The notes under the pieces were generated by a model. The model worked only from the letters and a program-made list of their open reading frames with translations, ran no database searches and was not told the origin of the DNA. Positions 41,448 to 51,021 of a stretch of DNA of 64,000 bases are shown here, piece by piece. Made by a program: the position numbers and the translations under genes. Source of the stretch: Enterobacter sp. 638 (GTDB lineage: Bacteria; Pseudomonadota; Gammaproteobacteria; Enterobacterales; Enterobacteriaceae); assembly GCF_000016325.1 (NCBI RefSeq), contig NC_009425.1, forward strand, positions 93,750-157,749, written 5' to 3'. Position 1 is the first letter of the stretch; each line of letters begins with the position of its first letter.

Positions 41448-44400
41448 TGTCAGTCGCCCCCGTAGCCTCAGCCGGCGGAGCCGCCGGCTACTACAGCAAT
41501 GCCGATAACTACTATTTCCTCGGGAATCTCCAGAGCCTGTGGCTGGGAGAAGGGGCGAAAGCCCTGGGTCTTGAGGGCAGCGTCCGGGGGGATGACCTCA
41601 CGGCCGTCCTTGAGGGTCGTCTCCCTGATGGCTCGCGCCTGGGGAAAGAGATTAACGGCAACCACGTTCACCGTCCCGGTCATGATCTGACGTTCTCTGC
41701 CCCTAAAAGTGTCTCCATTCTGGGGCTGATTGGCGGGGATAAAGCGATGGTGGAAGCCCATAACCATGCCGTCCGGGTAGCGGCCGGTTATGTGGAGAAG
41801 CTTATCTCCGCGCGCGACACGAAAGACGGGGTCACTTCCATTGTTCACACCGACAAAATGGTGGCCGCCGCGTTTACCCACGACACCTCGCGTAATCTCG
41901 ATCCGCAGCTGCACACCCATTTACTCATCGCCAACATGACTGAGCAGGACGGGAAATGGAAAGCGCTGGCCACCGACTATATCCATAACGCCGGCTTTAT
42001 CGAGACGGTGATGAAGATGCAGGTCACGCTCGGGAAAATCTACCGCAGCGCCTTGCGCCAGCACGTGGAGGCCCTCGGCCATGAGGTGGAGGAAGTCGGG
42101 AAACATGGCATGTGGGAAATTAAAGGCGTCCCGGAGGACGTTCGTGACGAATTTTCCTCCCGGGGCCGCGAAATTCAGGGGGCTATCGGTGCGGAGGCCA
42201 CACTGCGCAGCCGGGATGTGGCGGCGAAAGATACCCGCCAGGCAAAGGTCGATCCGTCCCGCCTGCGTCTGATGGATCGCTGGCTCAATCAGATGAAAGA
42301 CAAGGGCTATGATCTCAAAGCCTATCAGGAGAGCGTGGTGCCGCGTGATGCGGGTCCACGCGAAGCGGCGATGCCGCCTGAACGCGTTCCTCCTGCTGCC
42401 ACGGTTCGTACCGTGCCTGAATCGCTCACCCCGGAGAAGACCCCCCTGACGGTAAAAGCCCCTGAGCCACAGGACGTGTCACCCGAACGGGAAACCGCGA
42501 ACAACCAGACAGAAGCACAATCGACTGACACTCTGAGTCAGCCGGTTCATGCCGGACCCGGAAAAATGCCGTCAACTGGCACCTCTCTTCGGGAACCGCA
42601 GTTGCATACCGACGCCCCCCTGCCGGAGCTGGCTGAAGCTGTGCGTCTGGCCATCTCGCAGTTAAGTGACAGTAAAACCCGCTTTACCTTTGGTGAACTG
42701 ATGCTGACCGCCGCCGAACTGAGCGACACCCTGCCCGATATGAACCAGGTCCGTCAGGCGATCGACGTCTCGCTTAAGGAGGGCATGATAGTTCCGCTGG
42801 ACAGTGAGAAAGGCGTGTTTACCTCCCGTATTCATCTGCTGGACGAACTCTCCATTCAGGCCCTGAGTCAGGAACACCTGAAATCCACCGCCGTGGTCAG
42901 CTTCACCCGCCCGGAACAGTACGCGCCGCCGGCCCTGTCTGTCGTGGAAAAGGATGCCCTGGTGCTGATGAATGCCCCTTCCGGTGTGGCCGGCATCCGT
43001 GACCTGACCGCTCAGCTGACCGGTATTTCACTGGCGCAGGGCCGCGACGTGCAGGTGCTTGCGAGCTCGGCCGAGCGTGCCCTTTCGCTTGAAAAATCCG
43101 ACGCGCTCCGTGACCGGCTGGTCAGTCGCCAGCATGTCCTCAGCGGGGACTTTCATCTTAAACCCCAGAGCACGCTGATTATCGAAGGGGCGGAACGTCT
43201 GGGGCTGAAGGAGACTCTGGTCCTGCTGGGTGAGGCGAGGGCGCAGGATGCGCAGCTGGTTTTTCTCGACAGCGCAGGTCGACAGGCCAATGGCAATGCC
43301 ATGTCGGTGCTGGAGTCTGCCGGCATTGCCCGGTCACGCCGGACCGAACCTGCACCGGGGCTGGAGGCTGAGGTGGTCAGCATTACGAACAAACGTGACC
43401 GTTACGAAGCGCTGGCTATCCGGTATGCCGATTTGAGCGGTGGGGCTGAGAATGTTACCGCTGTGGTGGTCGGGAAGCGCGAGCAAACGCACCTGACCGG
43501 GCTTATCCGGGATGCCCTTCAGAATGCCGGGCAGCTGGCACGCGAAGGTGTGGAGATAGAGGCACGCCAGCCGGTCTGGCTTGATACCAAAACCCGCCGC
43601 ATGTCCGGCTCTTACCGGCCTGGCATGGTGCTTGAGGACCGCAGCGATAAAAAAGAGCGTCATAGCTACGTTATCGATCGCGTCCATGAGGACACCCGTA
43701 TGCTGTCCCTGATTGACGGCGACGGGGTACTGACCCGCATGAAAATCAGTGAGGTCACCGCCGACTGGCGTCTGTATAACCGTGAAACCCTCAGCGTGGC
43801 CACGGGCGAACGTCTGATGTCGGTGGCCGGTGACCGCGAGCACAACCTGAAAGCCAAAGACCGGCTGGAAGTGACGCAGATCAGCGAGAAAGGCATTGAG
43901 GTGAAAAGGGGGGATGACATCCTGATGCTGCCGAAAGACCAGCCGCTTTACGTAACGCACGCATACGTCAGCGCCCCGGGTGGGCGCGATAACGACGCGG
44001 GCGTGGTGCTGGCTGCCCTCAACAGTCGGGATATTTCCACGCAAACCATGAACTCACTGGCACAGAGCGGCCATCGCGCCGAAGTGTTTACTGCCGAAGA
44101 CCAGGACAGAGCTGAAGCCCGCCTGCAACGGATGAAAACAAATGCCTCCCCCGTGCAGCTGGTCCGCAGCCTCAGCGGGAAGGAGGATGTGAGCGAGGCA
44201 GTGGGCCGTCTCCATGACAGCGTGAGAACAGAGGCCGGGCTTGCCGTATGGCGTGCCATCAATGACCAGCGACATGTCACGTTCAGTGAACTGACGCTCG
44301 CGAGTGCGGCGGAAAAATATCACCCCGATTTTGACCAGATTGGCGATGAAATCTCGTCGATGGTGAAACGCGGCGACCTGCTGAAGGTATCGGCCGGGGG

Positions 44401-46870
44401 CGAACCCCTGCTGGTTGCCCGCTCGACCTGGGAGATGGAGAAAGCCATTTTGCGGGTCGTGGATGAGGGGAAAAACACGCAGCAGCCGTTACTCGACCAG
44501 GTGCCTTCGGCAGTGCTTAACGGGCTGACGGGGGGACAAAAACAGGCGACGTCGCTGGTTCTCGGCAGTACTGACCAGTTTACCGGTATTCAGGGGTATG
44601 CCGGCGTGGGGAAAACCACGCAGATGAAAGCAGTGGTGGCCGCCCTGGAGACGCTGCCGGCCGATGCGCGGCCTGCGCTGACGGGACTGGCCCCGACGCA
44701 TCAGGCCGTGAAAGAGATGAGCGACGTGGGTGTGCGTGCCCAGACCATTAAATCCTTTATTGTTGAGCATGACCAGGCCACGGCGGCCGGTGAGAAACCT
44801 GACTACAAGAGTCAGGTCTTCCTGATTGATGAATCCTCAATGGCCGGAAACCAGGACACGGCGGCGCTTTTCCAGGCCATTGCCGCCGGTGGTGGTCGTG
44901 CCGTCTCGATGGGCGACATTGACCAGTTTGAAGCCGTCGACTCCGGTGCGCCCTTTAAGCTGATGCAGGAGCGCAGCCCGATGGATGTCGCGATTATGAA
45001 AGAGATTGTGCGTCAGAAAGATGTGCAGCTGCGCGGGGCGGTTCACGACATCATCGACAACCGTATCGATGCTGCCCTGAAACGCATTGAGGCGCAGCCG
45101 GTTGACCGCGTGGCCCGCGAAGCGGATGCGACCCCGCCCGACAGTGCATTCCACGAAACGGAGACCCCGGTGGACGATATTGTGCGTGACTGGACGGGGC
45201 GCTCCCCCGAGGCGCGTGCCCGGACGCTCATCATCACGCAGCTCAACGCTGACCGCCAGTCGGTGAACGCCGGTATCCACAGGCAGCTGCGTGAGCGCGG
45301 TGAGCTGGGGAACATCGCCATCACCGTTCCGGTACTCGATAAAATCACCCACACGCGTCACGAGTTTAATAAAACGCAGGCCTGGACGGCAGGCATGGTG
45401 GTGAAACGGGGCGACCGCTACCAGGACGTTCTGGCCGTGGACCGCAACGGCAACACGGTCACCGTGCGCAATGAGGAGGGGAAAATCGGACTGTACTCGC
45501 CGAGGGAGCTGATTACCGGGGACGTGCAGCTGTTTAAGCGCAACCAGATAGAAGTGCGGCAGGGCGACCTGCTGCGCTTCACGGCCACCGACCGCGAGCA
45601 GGGGCAGACGGCGAACCAGCGCTTTACCGTCGAGTCCGTCAGCGAGAAAGGGGACATTCGCCTGCGCGGGGAAAAAGGGATGGTCACCATCAATCCGGAC
45701 AGCGTCCGGGCGCAGCAGCATCTGGACTACGGCTGGGCCGTGACGGGCTACGGTGCGCAGGGGACGAGCACGGATTACGTTATCTCCCTGGAGGGAACAG
45801 AGGAAGGGCGCAAGGCGCTGGCCACGCGGCGGGCGTTTTATATTTCGGCTTCGCGTGCCAAAGAGCATGTTCAGATCTACACCGACGGCAAAGCAGACTG
45901 GACGAAAGCGGTGACCCGGCCTGAGCGCGACATCAAGACCGCGCATGATGCCCTTCACCCTGAAACCCAGCGCCAGCAGGCGAGGGCCATCTGGGCAATG
46001 GGGCAGCCTGTGAGTAAAACGGCGATTGGCCGGGCCTGGGTCCGTCATCAGGGCATGCAGGACACCTCCCTGACGGCGAAGATTATTCCCGCAACACGCC
46101 GTTTTCCAGAGCCGGCGCTGGCGCTCCCGGTTTATGACAATAACGGGAAAAGTGCGGGTCTGGCCCTGGTCTCTCTGGTCTCCAGCCCGGAGGGGCGACT
46201 GACGCAGGGTGACACCCGGATGGTCATGACCGAAAGAGCACGCGGGGCGGTGCTTCAGCGCAGTCAGTCCGGTCATACCCATGTCGTCAGTGACCTCGGT
46301 GCCGCGCTCGAGGCGGTAAAAGCGAATCCGAAAGACGGCGTGGTGTGGCAGACGGGCGAAGAATCACCCTCATCACATCTCATAAAAGTGACCGGCGGTG
46401 AACGACAGGATGCGGAAGAGAGAGCGGCCATCAACGTCAGCCGGCGCGAAACGGACATTGTGCTGCCGGAAACTGAAAAACAGAAGCCGGAACAGGCCAT
46501 GTCAGCAGACACCGAAAAAGCCCGTGAACAGGAGGCATTGCGCAGGATTGCTGAAGAAACTCTGCAAATTAAACCTGAGTTCACAGGCACTGAAGCAAGT
46601 CAAGAAAGCAACGAACCTGACCGATCTACACTCAAAAACATTGCCAGCTCTGAAGACATTGCGGCCAGTGATGCCGCGCGAAGACATTCTGAAAAGGCTG
46701 AGATTGTGCAGGACAGAACGCCTGAAGAGCGTGCCGGCGCATCGAGAGTTGTCAGCGAACTGGCGAACAGCGAGCGGGATATTGTTCGCCAGCCAGAGCC
46801 TGCAGAGCGCGGCCGTATGCCGGAGCGTGATGAACAGACCCTGACCCATACCATCCAGAAAGAACGCTAA
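41444..46870 (+). CDS. traI: TraI relaxase/helicase
   Basis: 1808 residues (F: 1756). The relaxase N-terminus has tyrosines at 16, 17, 23 and 24 (GYYSNADNYYF), the FSAPKSVS motif and the HxH metal site (QLHTH, ~155-159). The C-terminal RecD-like helicase has Walker A GYAGVGKTT at ~1050, LIDESSMAG at ~1125 and motif VTGYGAQGTSTDYVIS at ~1430. It nicks oriT at the site predicted at 13432/13433 and unwinds the plasmid 5'-3'. The C-terminal ~150 residues are charged and low-complexity. Confidence 0.96.
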   Translation: MMSVAPVASAGGAAGYYSNADNYYFLGNLQSLWLGEGAKALGLEGSVRGDDLTAVLEGRLPDGSRLGKEINGNHVHRPGHDLTFSAPKSVSILGLIGGDKAMVEAHNHAVRVAAGYVEKLISARDTKDGVTSIVHTDKMVAAAFTHDTSRNLDPQLHTHLLIANMTEQDGKWKALATDYIHNAGFIETVMKMQVTLGKIYRSALRQHVEALGHEVEEVGKHGMWEIKGVPEDVRDEFSSRGREIQGAIGAEATLRSRDVAAKDTRQAKVDPSRLRLMDRWLNQMKDKGYDLKAYQESVVPRDAGPREAAMPPERVPPAATVRTVPESLTPEKTPLTVKAPEPQDVSPERETANNQTEAQSTDTLSQPVHAGPGKMPSTGTSLREPQLHTDAPLPELAEAVRLAISQLSDSKTRFTFGELMLTAAELSDTLPDMNQVRQAIDVSLKEGMIVPLDSEKGVFTSRIHLLDELSIQALSQEHLKSTAVVSFTRPEQYAPPALSVVEKDALVLMNAPSGVAGIRDLTAQLTGISLAQGRDVQVLASSAERALSLEKSDALRDRLVSRQHVLSGDFHLKPQSTLIIEGAERLGLKETLVLLGEARAQDAQLVFLDSAGRQANGNAMSVLESAGIARSRRTEPAPGLEAEVVSITNKRDRYEALAIRYADLSGGAENVTAVVVGKREQTHLTGLIRDALQNAGQLAREGVEIEARQPVWLDTKTRRMSGSYRPGMVLEDRSDKKERHSYVIDRVHEDTRMLSLIDGDGVLTRMKISEVTADWRLYNRETLSVATGERLMSVAGDREHNLKAKDRLEVTQISEKGIEVKRGDDILMLPKDQPLYVTHAYVSAPGGRDNDAGVVLAALNSRDISTQTMNSLAQSGHRAEVFTAEDQDRAEARLQRMKTNASPVQLVRSLSGKEDVSEAVGRLHDSVRTEAGLAVWRAINDQRHVTFSELTLASAAEKYHPDFDQIGDEISSMVKRGDLLKVSAGGEPLLVARSTWEMEKAILRVVDEGKNTQQPLLDQVPSAVLNGLTGGQKQATSLVLGSTDQFTGIQGYAGVGKTTQMKAVVAALETLPADARPALTGLAPTHQAVKEMSDVGVRAQTIKSFIVEHDQATAAGEKPDYKSQVFLIDESSMAGNQDTAALFQAIAAGGGRAVSMGDIDQFEAVDSGAPFKLMQERSPMDVAIMKEIVRQKDVQLRGAVHDIIDNRIDAALKRIEAQPVDRVAREADATPPDSAFHETETPVDDIVRDWTGRSPEARARTLIITQLNADRQSVNAGIHRQLRERGELGNIAITVPVLDKITHTRHEFNKTQAWTAGMVVKRGDRYQDVLAVDRNGNTVTVRNEEGKIGLYSPRELITGDVQLFKRNQIEVRQGDLLRFTATDREQGQTANQRFTVESVSEKGDIRLRGEKGMVTINPDSVRAQQHLDYGWAVTGYGAQGTSTDYVISLEGTEEGRKALATRRAFYISASRAKEHVQIYTDGKADWTKAVTRPERDIKTAHDALHPETQRQQARAIWAMGQPVSKTAIGRAWVRHQGMQDTSLTAKIIPATRRFPEPALALPVYDNNGKSAGLALVSLVSSPEGRLTQGDTRMVMTERARGAVLQRSQSGHTHVVSDLGAALEAVKANPKDGVVWQTGEESPSSHLIKVTGGERQDAEERAAINVSRRETDIVLPETEKQKPEQAMSADTEKAREQEALRRIAEETLQIKPEFTGTEASQESNEPDRSTLKNIASSEDIAASDAARRHSEKAEIVQDRTPEERAGASRVVSELANSERDIVRQPEPAERGRMPERDEQTLTHTIQKER

Positions 46871-46899
46871 ACCTTCCTATACTGACCTGAGAATTTCCT

Positions 46900-47688
46900 A
46901 TGAAACCGACAGCATTAAGCTCTTTATTAGTTACAACATACATATTTTTTGTTTCGACTGCACACGCCTCGACCCCTGCGGTCGTATTCAGTCCCGAGCA
47001 GGAGGCGCGTATTGGCGAAATCGCTGCAGAGTACCTGACTGCGCATCCGGACATCCTGGTCACGGTGAGTATGAAATTGCAGGAACAAAAACGGGAACGG
47101 GAGCAGCTGAAGTTCGCCGTCCGCGTGATGGATAACCAGGCGGCCCTGCTGAACGATCCGGATACGCCATCTTCTGGCCCGGCTAACGCGGGCGTGGCGG
47201 TGATTGAATTCTTTGATTATCAGTGTGTGTTCTGCAGCAAAATGGCCCCGGAAATGGAGGCCGTCATGAAATCCCGCCCGGACGTGCGCTACTTCTTCAA
47301 AGAATGGCCTATTTTTGGGGAGCGCTGGGAAAATTCAACTAAAGCCGCAGGGTATGGCCTGTCTGTCTGGAAACAAAAGGGGGCTGAGGCTTATGTGACA
47401 TACCACAATGCCGTCTATGCCACCGGACACGATGAAGGGAAACTGACCGGACAGGATATTGTGCAGGCCGCGGGTCTGGCCGGCTTTACGGGGCCGGTGA
47501 GGGATGATTTTTCACCGCTTCTTGCCCGTAATGATGCGCTGGCCAGAGCGCTCGGTCTGACCGGAACCCCCGGCATCATTGTCATGCCCGTGAAAGGCGC
47601 GACGCCCAAAAATATCACCGTATTCCCTGAATATGTTCCGGCAGCGTCACTGGAAGCCGCTATCCAGAAAGCTTCTACCGCGCACTGA
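46900..47688 (+). CDS. DsbA-like periplasmic thiol oxidoreductase (Com1/ScsC-like)
   Basis: 262 residues with a signal peptide ending near AHAST. An N-terminal helical stalk (EQEARIGEIAAEYLTAHPDILVTVS) is followed by a thioredoxin fold with active site CVFC (Cys109, Cys112) in VIEFFDYQCVFCSKMAPEM and cis-Pro TGTPGIIV. The stalk recalls trimeric ScsC/Com1-type proteins. It follows traI by 29 nt and so joins the 3' end of the tra operon. It likely oxidises or isomerises disulfides of TraU, TraN and others, perhaps in place of the CxxC-less TrbB. Confidence 0.85.
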   Translation: MKPTALSSLLVTTYIFFVSTAHASTPAVVFSPEQEARIGEIAAEYLTAHPDILVTVSMKLQEQKREREQLKFAVRVMDNQAALLNDPDTPSSGPANAGVAVIEFFDYQCVFCSKMAPEMEAVMKSRPDVRYFFKEWPIFGERWENSTKAAGYGLSVWKQKGAEAYVTYHNAVYATGHDEGKLTGQDIVQAAGLAGFTGPVRDDFSPLLARNDALARALGLTGTPGIIVMPVKGATPKNITVFPEYVPAASLEAAIQKASTAH

Positions 47689-48162
47689 CTGACACCCCGG
47701 TGAGCGGGTTCCCGCCAGAATCCGCTCAGAACTGGCTTCAGTGCGTTCCTGCCTGACTTACCCTCTGCACTTTTACGCTTCCTCAAACAGCCGGACGGTC
47801 TGTTTTGCGGCGAGCGTTGCGAAATAGCCCATTTCCAGACTTATTCTTTCGTGGCTGATGTCTTTCTGCACGCGATATACGCGATCCTGATCCGTTTAGC
47901 ACGCTATTCGGGATCATTACGTATGGAAAAGTCATGTGTGAAAAGGTAAACTTCAGGGGTTTACGGGAGCCTTGTGGTGGGGCTGACCGTTGATTTAGTT
48001 TTGTGACCTGACTCAAATTTATATTTGACTGCTTTGTGGTGAGGCAGAGAGGTGGCAGAACAATTTTCGGGAGAAATGCGGACTTCCGAAAACAGGAACA
48101 CGGATGGGGCGTGTCCATAACGACGCTCAGGAGCAGGTGACAGCCTTTTGCTGAACCCTGAA

Positions 48163-48241
48163 TGCACAAACCCCCTGATATCTTTCTCAACTTGGCGGAA
48201 GGGTAGATATCAGGGGGTCCAAAAGCAGGCGCGATGCCTGT
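48163..48241 (-). ncRNA. RNAI/CopA-type antisense RNA of the RepFIIA replicon
   Basis: A 14-bp perfect stem (48170-48183 with 48205-48218) has a loop that reads CTTGGCGG on the + strand, the conserved IncFII CopT loop; the antisense carries CGCCAAG. A second, smaller stem (CAGGC...GCCTG, 48226-48240) lies at its 5' end. The major stem followed by TTTGTG can terminate the RNA. It controls copy number by blocking translation of the leader peptide and thus of RepA. It also determines incompatibility. Confidence 0.8.
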
Positions 48242-48290
48242 GAAGGATTATAACGCATGCACCATAGAAAACAATACCCGGCCGCCCTAA
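48234..48290 (+). CDS. Leader peptide of repA (Tap-like)
   Basis: 18-codon ORF beginning MPVKDYN and ending at TAA 48288-48290, 12 nt before the repA GTG. In RepFIIA plasmids translation of a short leader (tap/repA6) opens the repA start, and the antisense RNA blocks the leader. Position and length fit. Confidence 0.65.
   Translation: MPVKDYNACTIENNTRPP
48247..48274 (-). promoter_or_regulatory. Promoter of the antisense RNA
   Basis: Minus strand TTGTTT (48274-48269) and perfect TATAAT (48252-48247), spaced 16 bp. This is a strong constitutive promoter placed just upstream of the antisense stem-loops. Confidence 0.75.
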
Positions 48291-48302
48291 GAACAGGTCG
48301 CC

Positions 48303-49322
48303 GTGAATGAGAATCTAACCTCAGTCCACTGGTCAAACCTGCCTGCAGATGAGCAAGTCCAGTTCTGGCAAGATATCGATGCCGGAAAACAGGATGGCTT
48401 TCTTGTCGCGTCCGTTAAAACGCTGACCCGTCGTCAGCGCGGCGACCATTCAACGAAACCCAAGTGTGAAAATCCAGCCTGGTATCGCCCTGAGCATTAT
48501 AAAAAGCTGTCAGGGGAACTCGATCATGCCTATAACCGACTGGTACAGAAAGATAAAGAAACCGGTCAGGTCAGCCTGCGCATGCACGTCTCGCGGCATC
48601 CTTTGTATGTTGCCGGCCGCCGTAAAGCCGGTCGCAAGTACGGCTTTCGTCCGGAGCGTCAGCGTCTCCTGGATGCGCTCTGGCCTGTGCTTATCAGCTT
48701 CTGCGATGCCGGGAAACACACCGTCGGTATGTGTATTTCGCGTCTGGCTAAAGAACTGAGCGCAAAGGACAGCAAGGGCAATGTTATTCCTGAAACAGAG
48801 GTGACGGTGTCACGCCTTTCACGGCTTATTGAGGAACAGGTTCGCTTTGGTGTACTGGGTCTGGCTGAAGAACGCACATGGGATCGTGAGTCTCGCTCCT
48901 GGCTGCCGACGTATGTTTATATCACGCTTGTCGGTTTTCAGATGCTGGGTGTGAATGTCAGTAAACTGACCCGGGAACAGGACAAAAAACTCAAGACAAG
49001 CGCTGAGCGCGACCAGCTGATACGTGAAGGTGTCATGAATGAATACGATGAGATATCGCCTCATACCGCCCGTAAACGCTGGTACAGCCAGAAGCAGCGG
49101 GAGGCACTTCACTACCGGCGTAAGAAAGGGGCTGAACGTAAGCGTGCCAATCGTCTTATCAAGCTGCCCGTGGATGCGCGTATCCATGCTATGTCAGCGT
49201 GGATCTACAAAACAATGCCGCCCGACGAGGCGTACTGGTGCACATCCGAACGTCTGAGGGTGCTGGCCATCCAGCATCTCTATCAGCTGGATCTTGCCTT
49301 ATCACCTGCTGAGCAGACCTGA
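48303..49322 (+). CDS. repA: RepA replication initiator (RepFIIA type)
   Basis: 339 residues from GTG 48303. It contains the RepFIIA pattern: NPAWYRPEHYKKLSGELDHAYNRLV, RMHVSRHPLYVAGRRKAGRKYGFRPERQRLLDALWPVL, TVSRLSRLIEEQVRFGVLGL, and a very basic region (ARKRWYSQKQREALHYRRKKGAERKRANRL). It acts in cis on the origin downstream. IncFII RepA is usually ~285-340 residues. No CopB/RepA2 repressor gene was seen upstream. Confidence 0.93.
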   Translation: MNENLTSVHWSNLPADEQVQFWQDIDAGKQDGFLVASVKTLTRRQRGDHSTKPKCENPAWYRPEHYKKLSGELDHAYNRLVQKDKETGQVSLRMHVSRHPLYVAGRRKAGRKYGFRPERQRLLDALWPVLISFCDAGKHTVGMCISRLAKELSAKDSKGNVIPETEVTVSRLSRLIEEQVRFGVLGLAEERTWDRESRSWLPTYVYITLVGFQMLGVNVSKLTREQDKKLKTSAERDQLIREGVMNEYDEISPHTARKRWYSQKQREALHYRRKKGAERKRANRLIKLPVDARIHAMSAWIYKTMPPDEAYWCTSERLRVLAIQHLYQLDLALSPAEQT

Positions 49323-49634
49323 TACCGTAACACATTCATTTTTTCTGAATGCCCCTGACCGGGGCTTTTGGCGTTGGTTTTTTATCACAAAATTGCCTTT
49401 TTATTGTGCAGCTCGGCGCCATATCTTCTTTTTTTGCCCAATCCCATCCGATCTGGCACGTCCCGACGACGTCATTTCATTTTTTTCCACAGAAACCCGC
49501 AAACGAATAAATCAGGTAAGCCGCATACAGATAACACCAAACCCGCAAAATAATCTTACCCCACTTTTTTATGTCCCTTTTCATTTCATGACAGGATAAA
49601 TTTTTGTCTTCCGCAACTCTGTGGATAAATCATA
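49323..49634 (+). other. Replication origin region (oriR/CIS)
   Basis: About 310 nt after repA with no convincing gene, AT-rich and pyrimidine-rich. A perfect DnaA box (TTATCCACA on the minus strand, 49620-49628) lies at its right end. In RepFIIA plasmids CIS and oriR follow repA directly and contain such a box. Confidence 0.6.
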
Positions 49635-50090
49635 ATGCCTTCGCATGCAATGGCCTCACGGCCATGCGCTCAGAGAAAAGATAAGGGTTCCTCCCGTCGC
49701 AAGCGCCGGGCCCCGGTCTGGCCAGAATCCAGCATTAAGCCCCCCCTGACCCCTGCTAAACCGACGCCGCCCCGGCCCGAAGGGCCGGAACACCCTCGCT
49801 TTAAGAGGGATGTTGTAACTAGTATCCAGCCGCTGCCACAGACCTTCATGTCCTCGTGCCCGCCACCTACCGGCAAAGCTGTATCAAAGTCATGTGCCAG
49901 TGAAAAACCGTCTGGCAGGAAGGGGGGTGATCACGTTTCCGGAACCTCTTCATCGGGGAGCGGCATCTTTACTGCTGAACGTCCGGATTCCAACGTCAAA
50001 ACATGTATCGTTCGCGAAGCTCACTCCCATACTCACCACCGTCTGAAGTCACTGGGGTCAGTCCGGGAAACGGAACATTTTGTACGGTAA
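49635..50090 (+). CDS. RepA4-like basic ORF downstream of the origin
   Basis: 151 codons from ATG 49635. Basic and Pro-rich start (SRRKRRAPVWPESS..KPTPPRPEGPEHPR). Many RepFIIA plasmids have a poorly conserved ORF (repA4) here that affects stability. It may be partly or wholly non-coding. Confidence 0.4.
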   Translation: MPSHAMASRPCAQRKDKGSSRRKRRAPVWPESSIKPPLTPAKPTPPRPEGPEHPRFKRDVVTSIQPLPQTFMSSCPPPTGKAVSKSCASEKPSGRKGGDHVSGTSSSGSGIFTAERPDSNVKTCIVREAHSHTHHRLKSLGSVRETEHFVR

Positions 50091-50092
50091 GC

Positions 50093-50196
50093 GGGGTTTG
50101 AAGCCCAATGGAACGGAAACGTACTTTCTTTACTCGGCCAATCAGCTCAAAAAATGCACTTAGCGTACGATATCGTACGGTTGGGCTTCAAACCCC
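50093..50196. mobile_element. Tn3-family inverted-repeat pair (mini-element or scar)
   Basis: 50093-50108 (GGGGTTTGAAGCCCAA) is the exact inverse of 50181-50196. The right end 50159-50196 is a 38-bp Tn3-type terminal repeat: read inward it starts GGGG and ends ACGCTAAG. It contains a perfect 16-bp palindrome, CGTACGATATCGTACG (50164-50179). The left end shares the first 16 bp, then diverges (TGGAACGGAAACGTAC). No target duplication is visible. It could be a TIME-like element or a deletion scar. Confidence 0.6.
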
Positions 50197-50253
50197 TGAA
50201 ACGGGGGCGCAGCACGCCGGGGAAGGGCTGACACCCCGTAAACCGGGGCTCTC

Positions 50254-51021
50254 TCACCAGAGCTGCATCAGGATGAGCAGTACCAGCAGGTGGCCGGTAT
50301 AAGCAATGTAGAAAAAATGTCGGGGCATAAAGCGCTGATCGCCTGCAGGACACCACTGGATGCTCAGGGATACGGCCATCAGGGGGAACACCAGTGTCGG
50401 AAGGGTGGCGAATAACAGCGTGTCTGCCGGCAGACTCAGCAGATGCGATACCCCGTTCAGGCTGCACAGCGACAGCACGGTCACGATAATTCCCGCACGC
50501 TGCACGCCGGGCGTTTTTCCGCCTGTCGCTGTCACCATGCCGGTGGCCAGGGCAATACCCGCCAGACCGTAACTGGCCGGACTCAGCGGCCAGACAAGGA
50601 TGCCCAGCACCAGAGCGCCGGCCATCAGTCCTTTCTTCCCGTACCGGTACTGCAGGGCAAGCAGCTGCGTGACGCCTGCGAACACGAACAGGATATTCAG
50701 TGCCCACCAGGGCTGATGCCCGGCAAAGGCCAGACTGAACACCGGCTGGGTGATGACGGCCCATATCCACTGACGGTTCGCCCTCACCTGGAGCCGTTCT
50801 GGTCTGCGCTGCACGTTCATCGCCCAGATAAGCGTGAACAGGGGGAAGGCCATCCGGCCAGCCGCATACGCCAGCGGTTCGGGGGGCGTCAGGAACAGCG
50901 TGTTGATGTGGTCGCCCAGCATGGCGAGCAGCGCCAGTACCTTGACCATATCCAGGGCGGCAGGACTGACCCTGCCGGGAGTCTGAAGACTGTGAAGAAG
51001 GCCAGGAACTGAATGATTCAC
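50254..51021 (-). CDS. traX: TraX-family pilin acetylase
   Basis: 255 residues with about eight transmembrane segments and the family motifs LDMVKVLALLAMLGDHINTLF, AGRMAFPLFTLIWAMN and a basic cytoplasmic RRPERLQ. F TraX N-acetylates the pilin. In F it follows traI; here it lies beyond the replicon and is inverted, transcribed towards repA. Confidence 0.88.
   Translation of the reverse strand: MNHSVPGLLHSLQTPGRVSPAALDMVKVLALLAMLGDHINTLFLTPPEPLAYAAGRMAFPLFTLIWAMNVQRRPERLQVRANRQWIWAVITQPVFSLAFAGHQPWWALNILFVFAGVTQLLALQYRYGKKGLMAGALVLGILVWPLSPASYGLAGIALATGMVTATGGKTPGVQRAGIIVTVLSLCSLNGVSHLLSLPADTLLFATLPTLVFPLMAVSLSIQWCPAGDQRFMPRHFFYIAYTGHLLVLLILMQLW

Noticed and set aside
44837..46282. 481-codon minus-strand frame inside traI
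   Set aside because: It is antisense to strongly supported helicase coding sequence and has His/Arg/Leu-rich shadow composition.
47689..48162. CopB/RepA2 repressor gene upstream of the antisense RNA
   Set aside because: No frame with RHH-like sequence and an RBS was found. The minus-strand frame 47783-48190 overlaps the control RNA and looks non-coding.
49294..49599. 101-codon frame after repA
   Set aside because: It starts inside repA and crosses the origin region; the sequence is Phe/Pro-rich from pyrimidine tracts.
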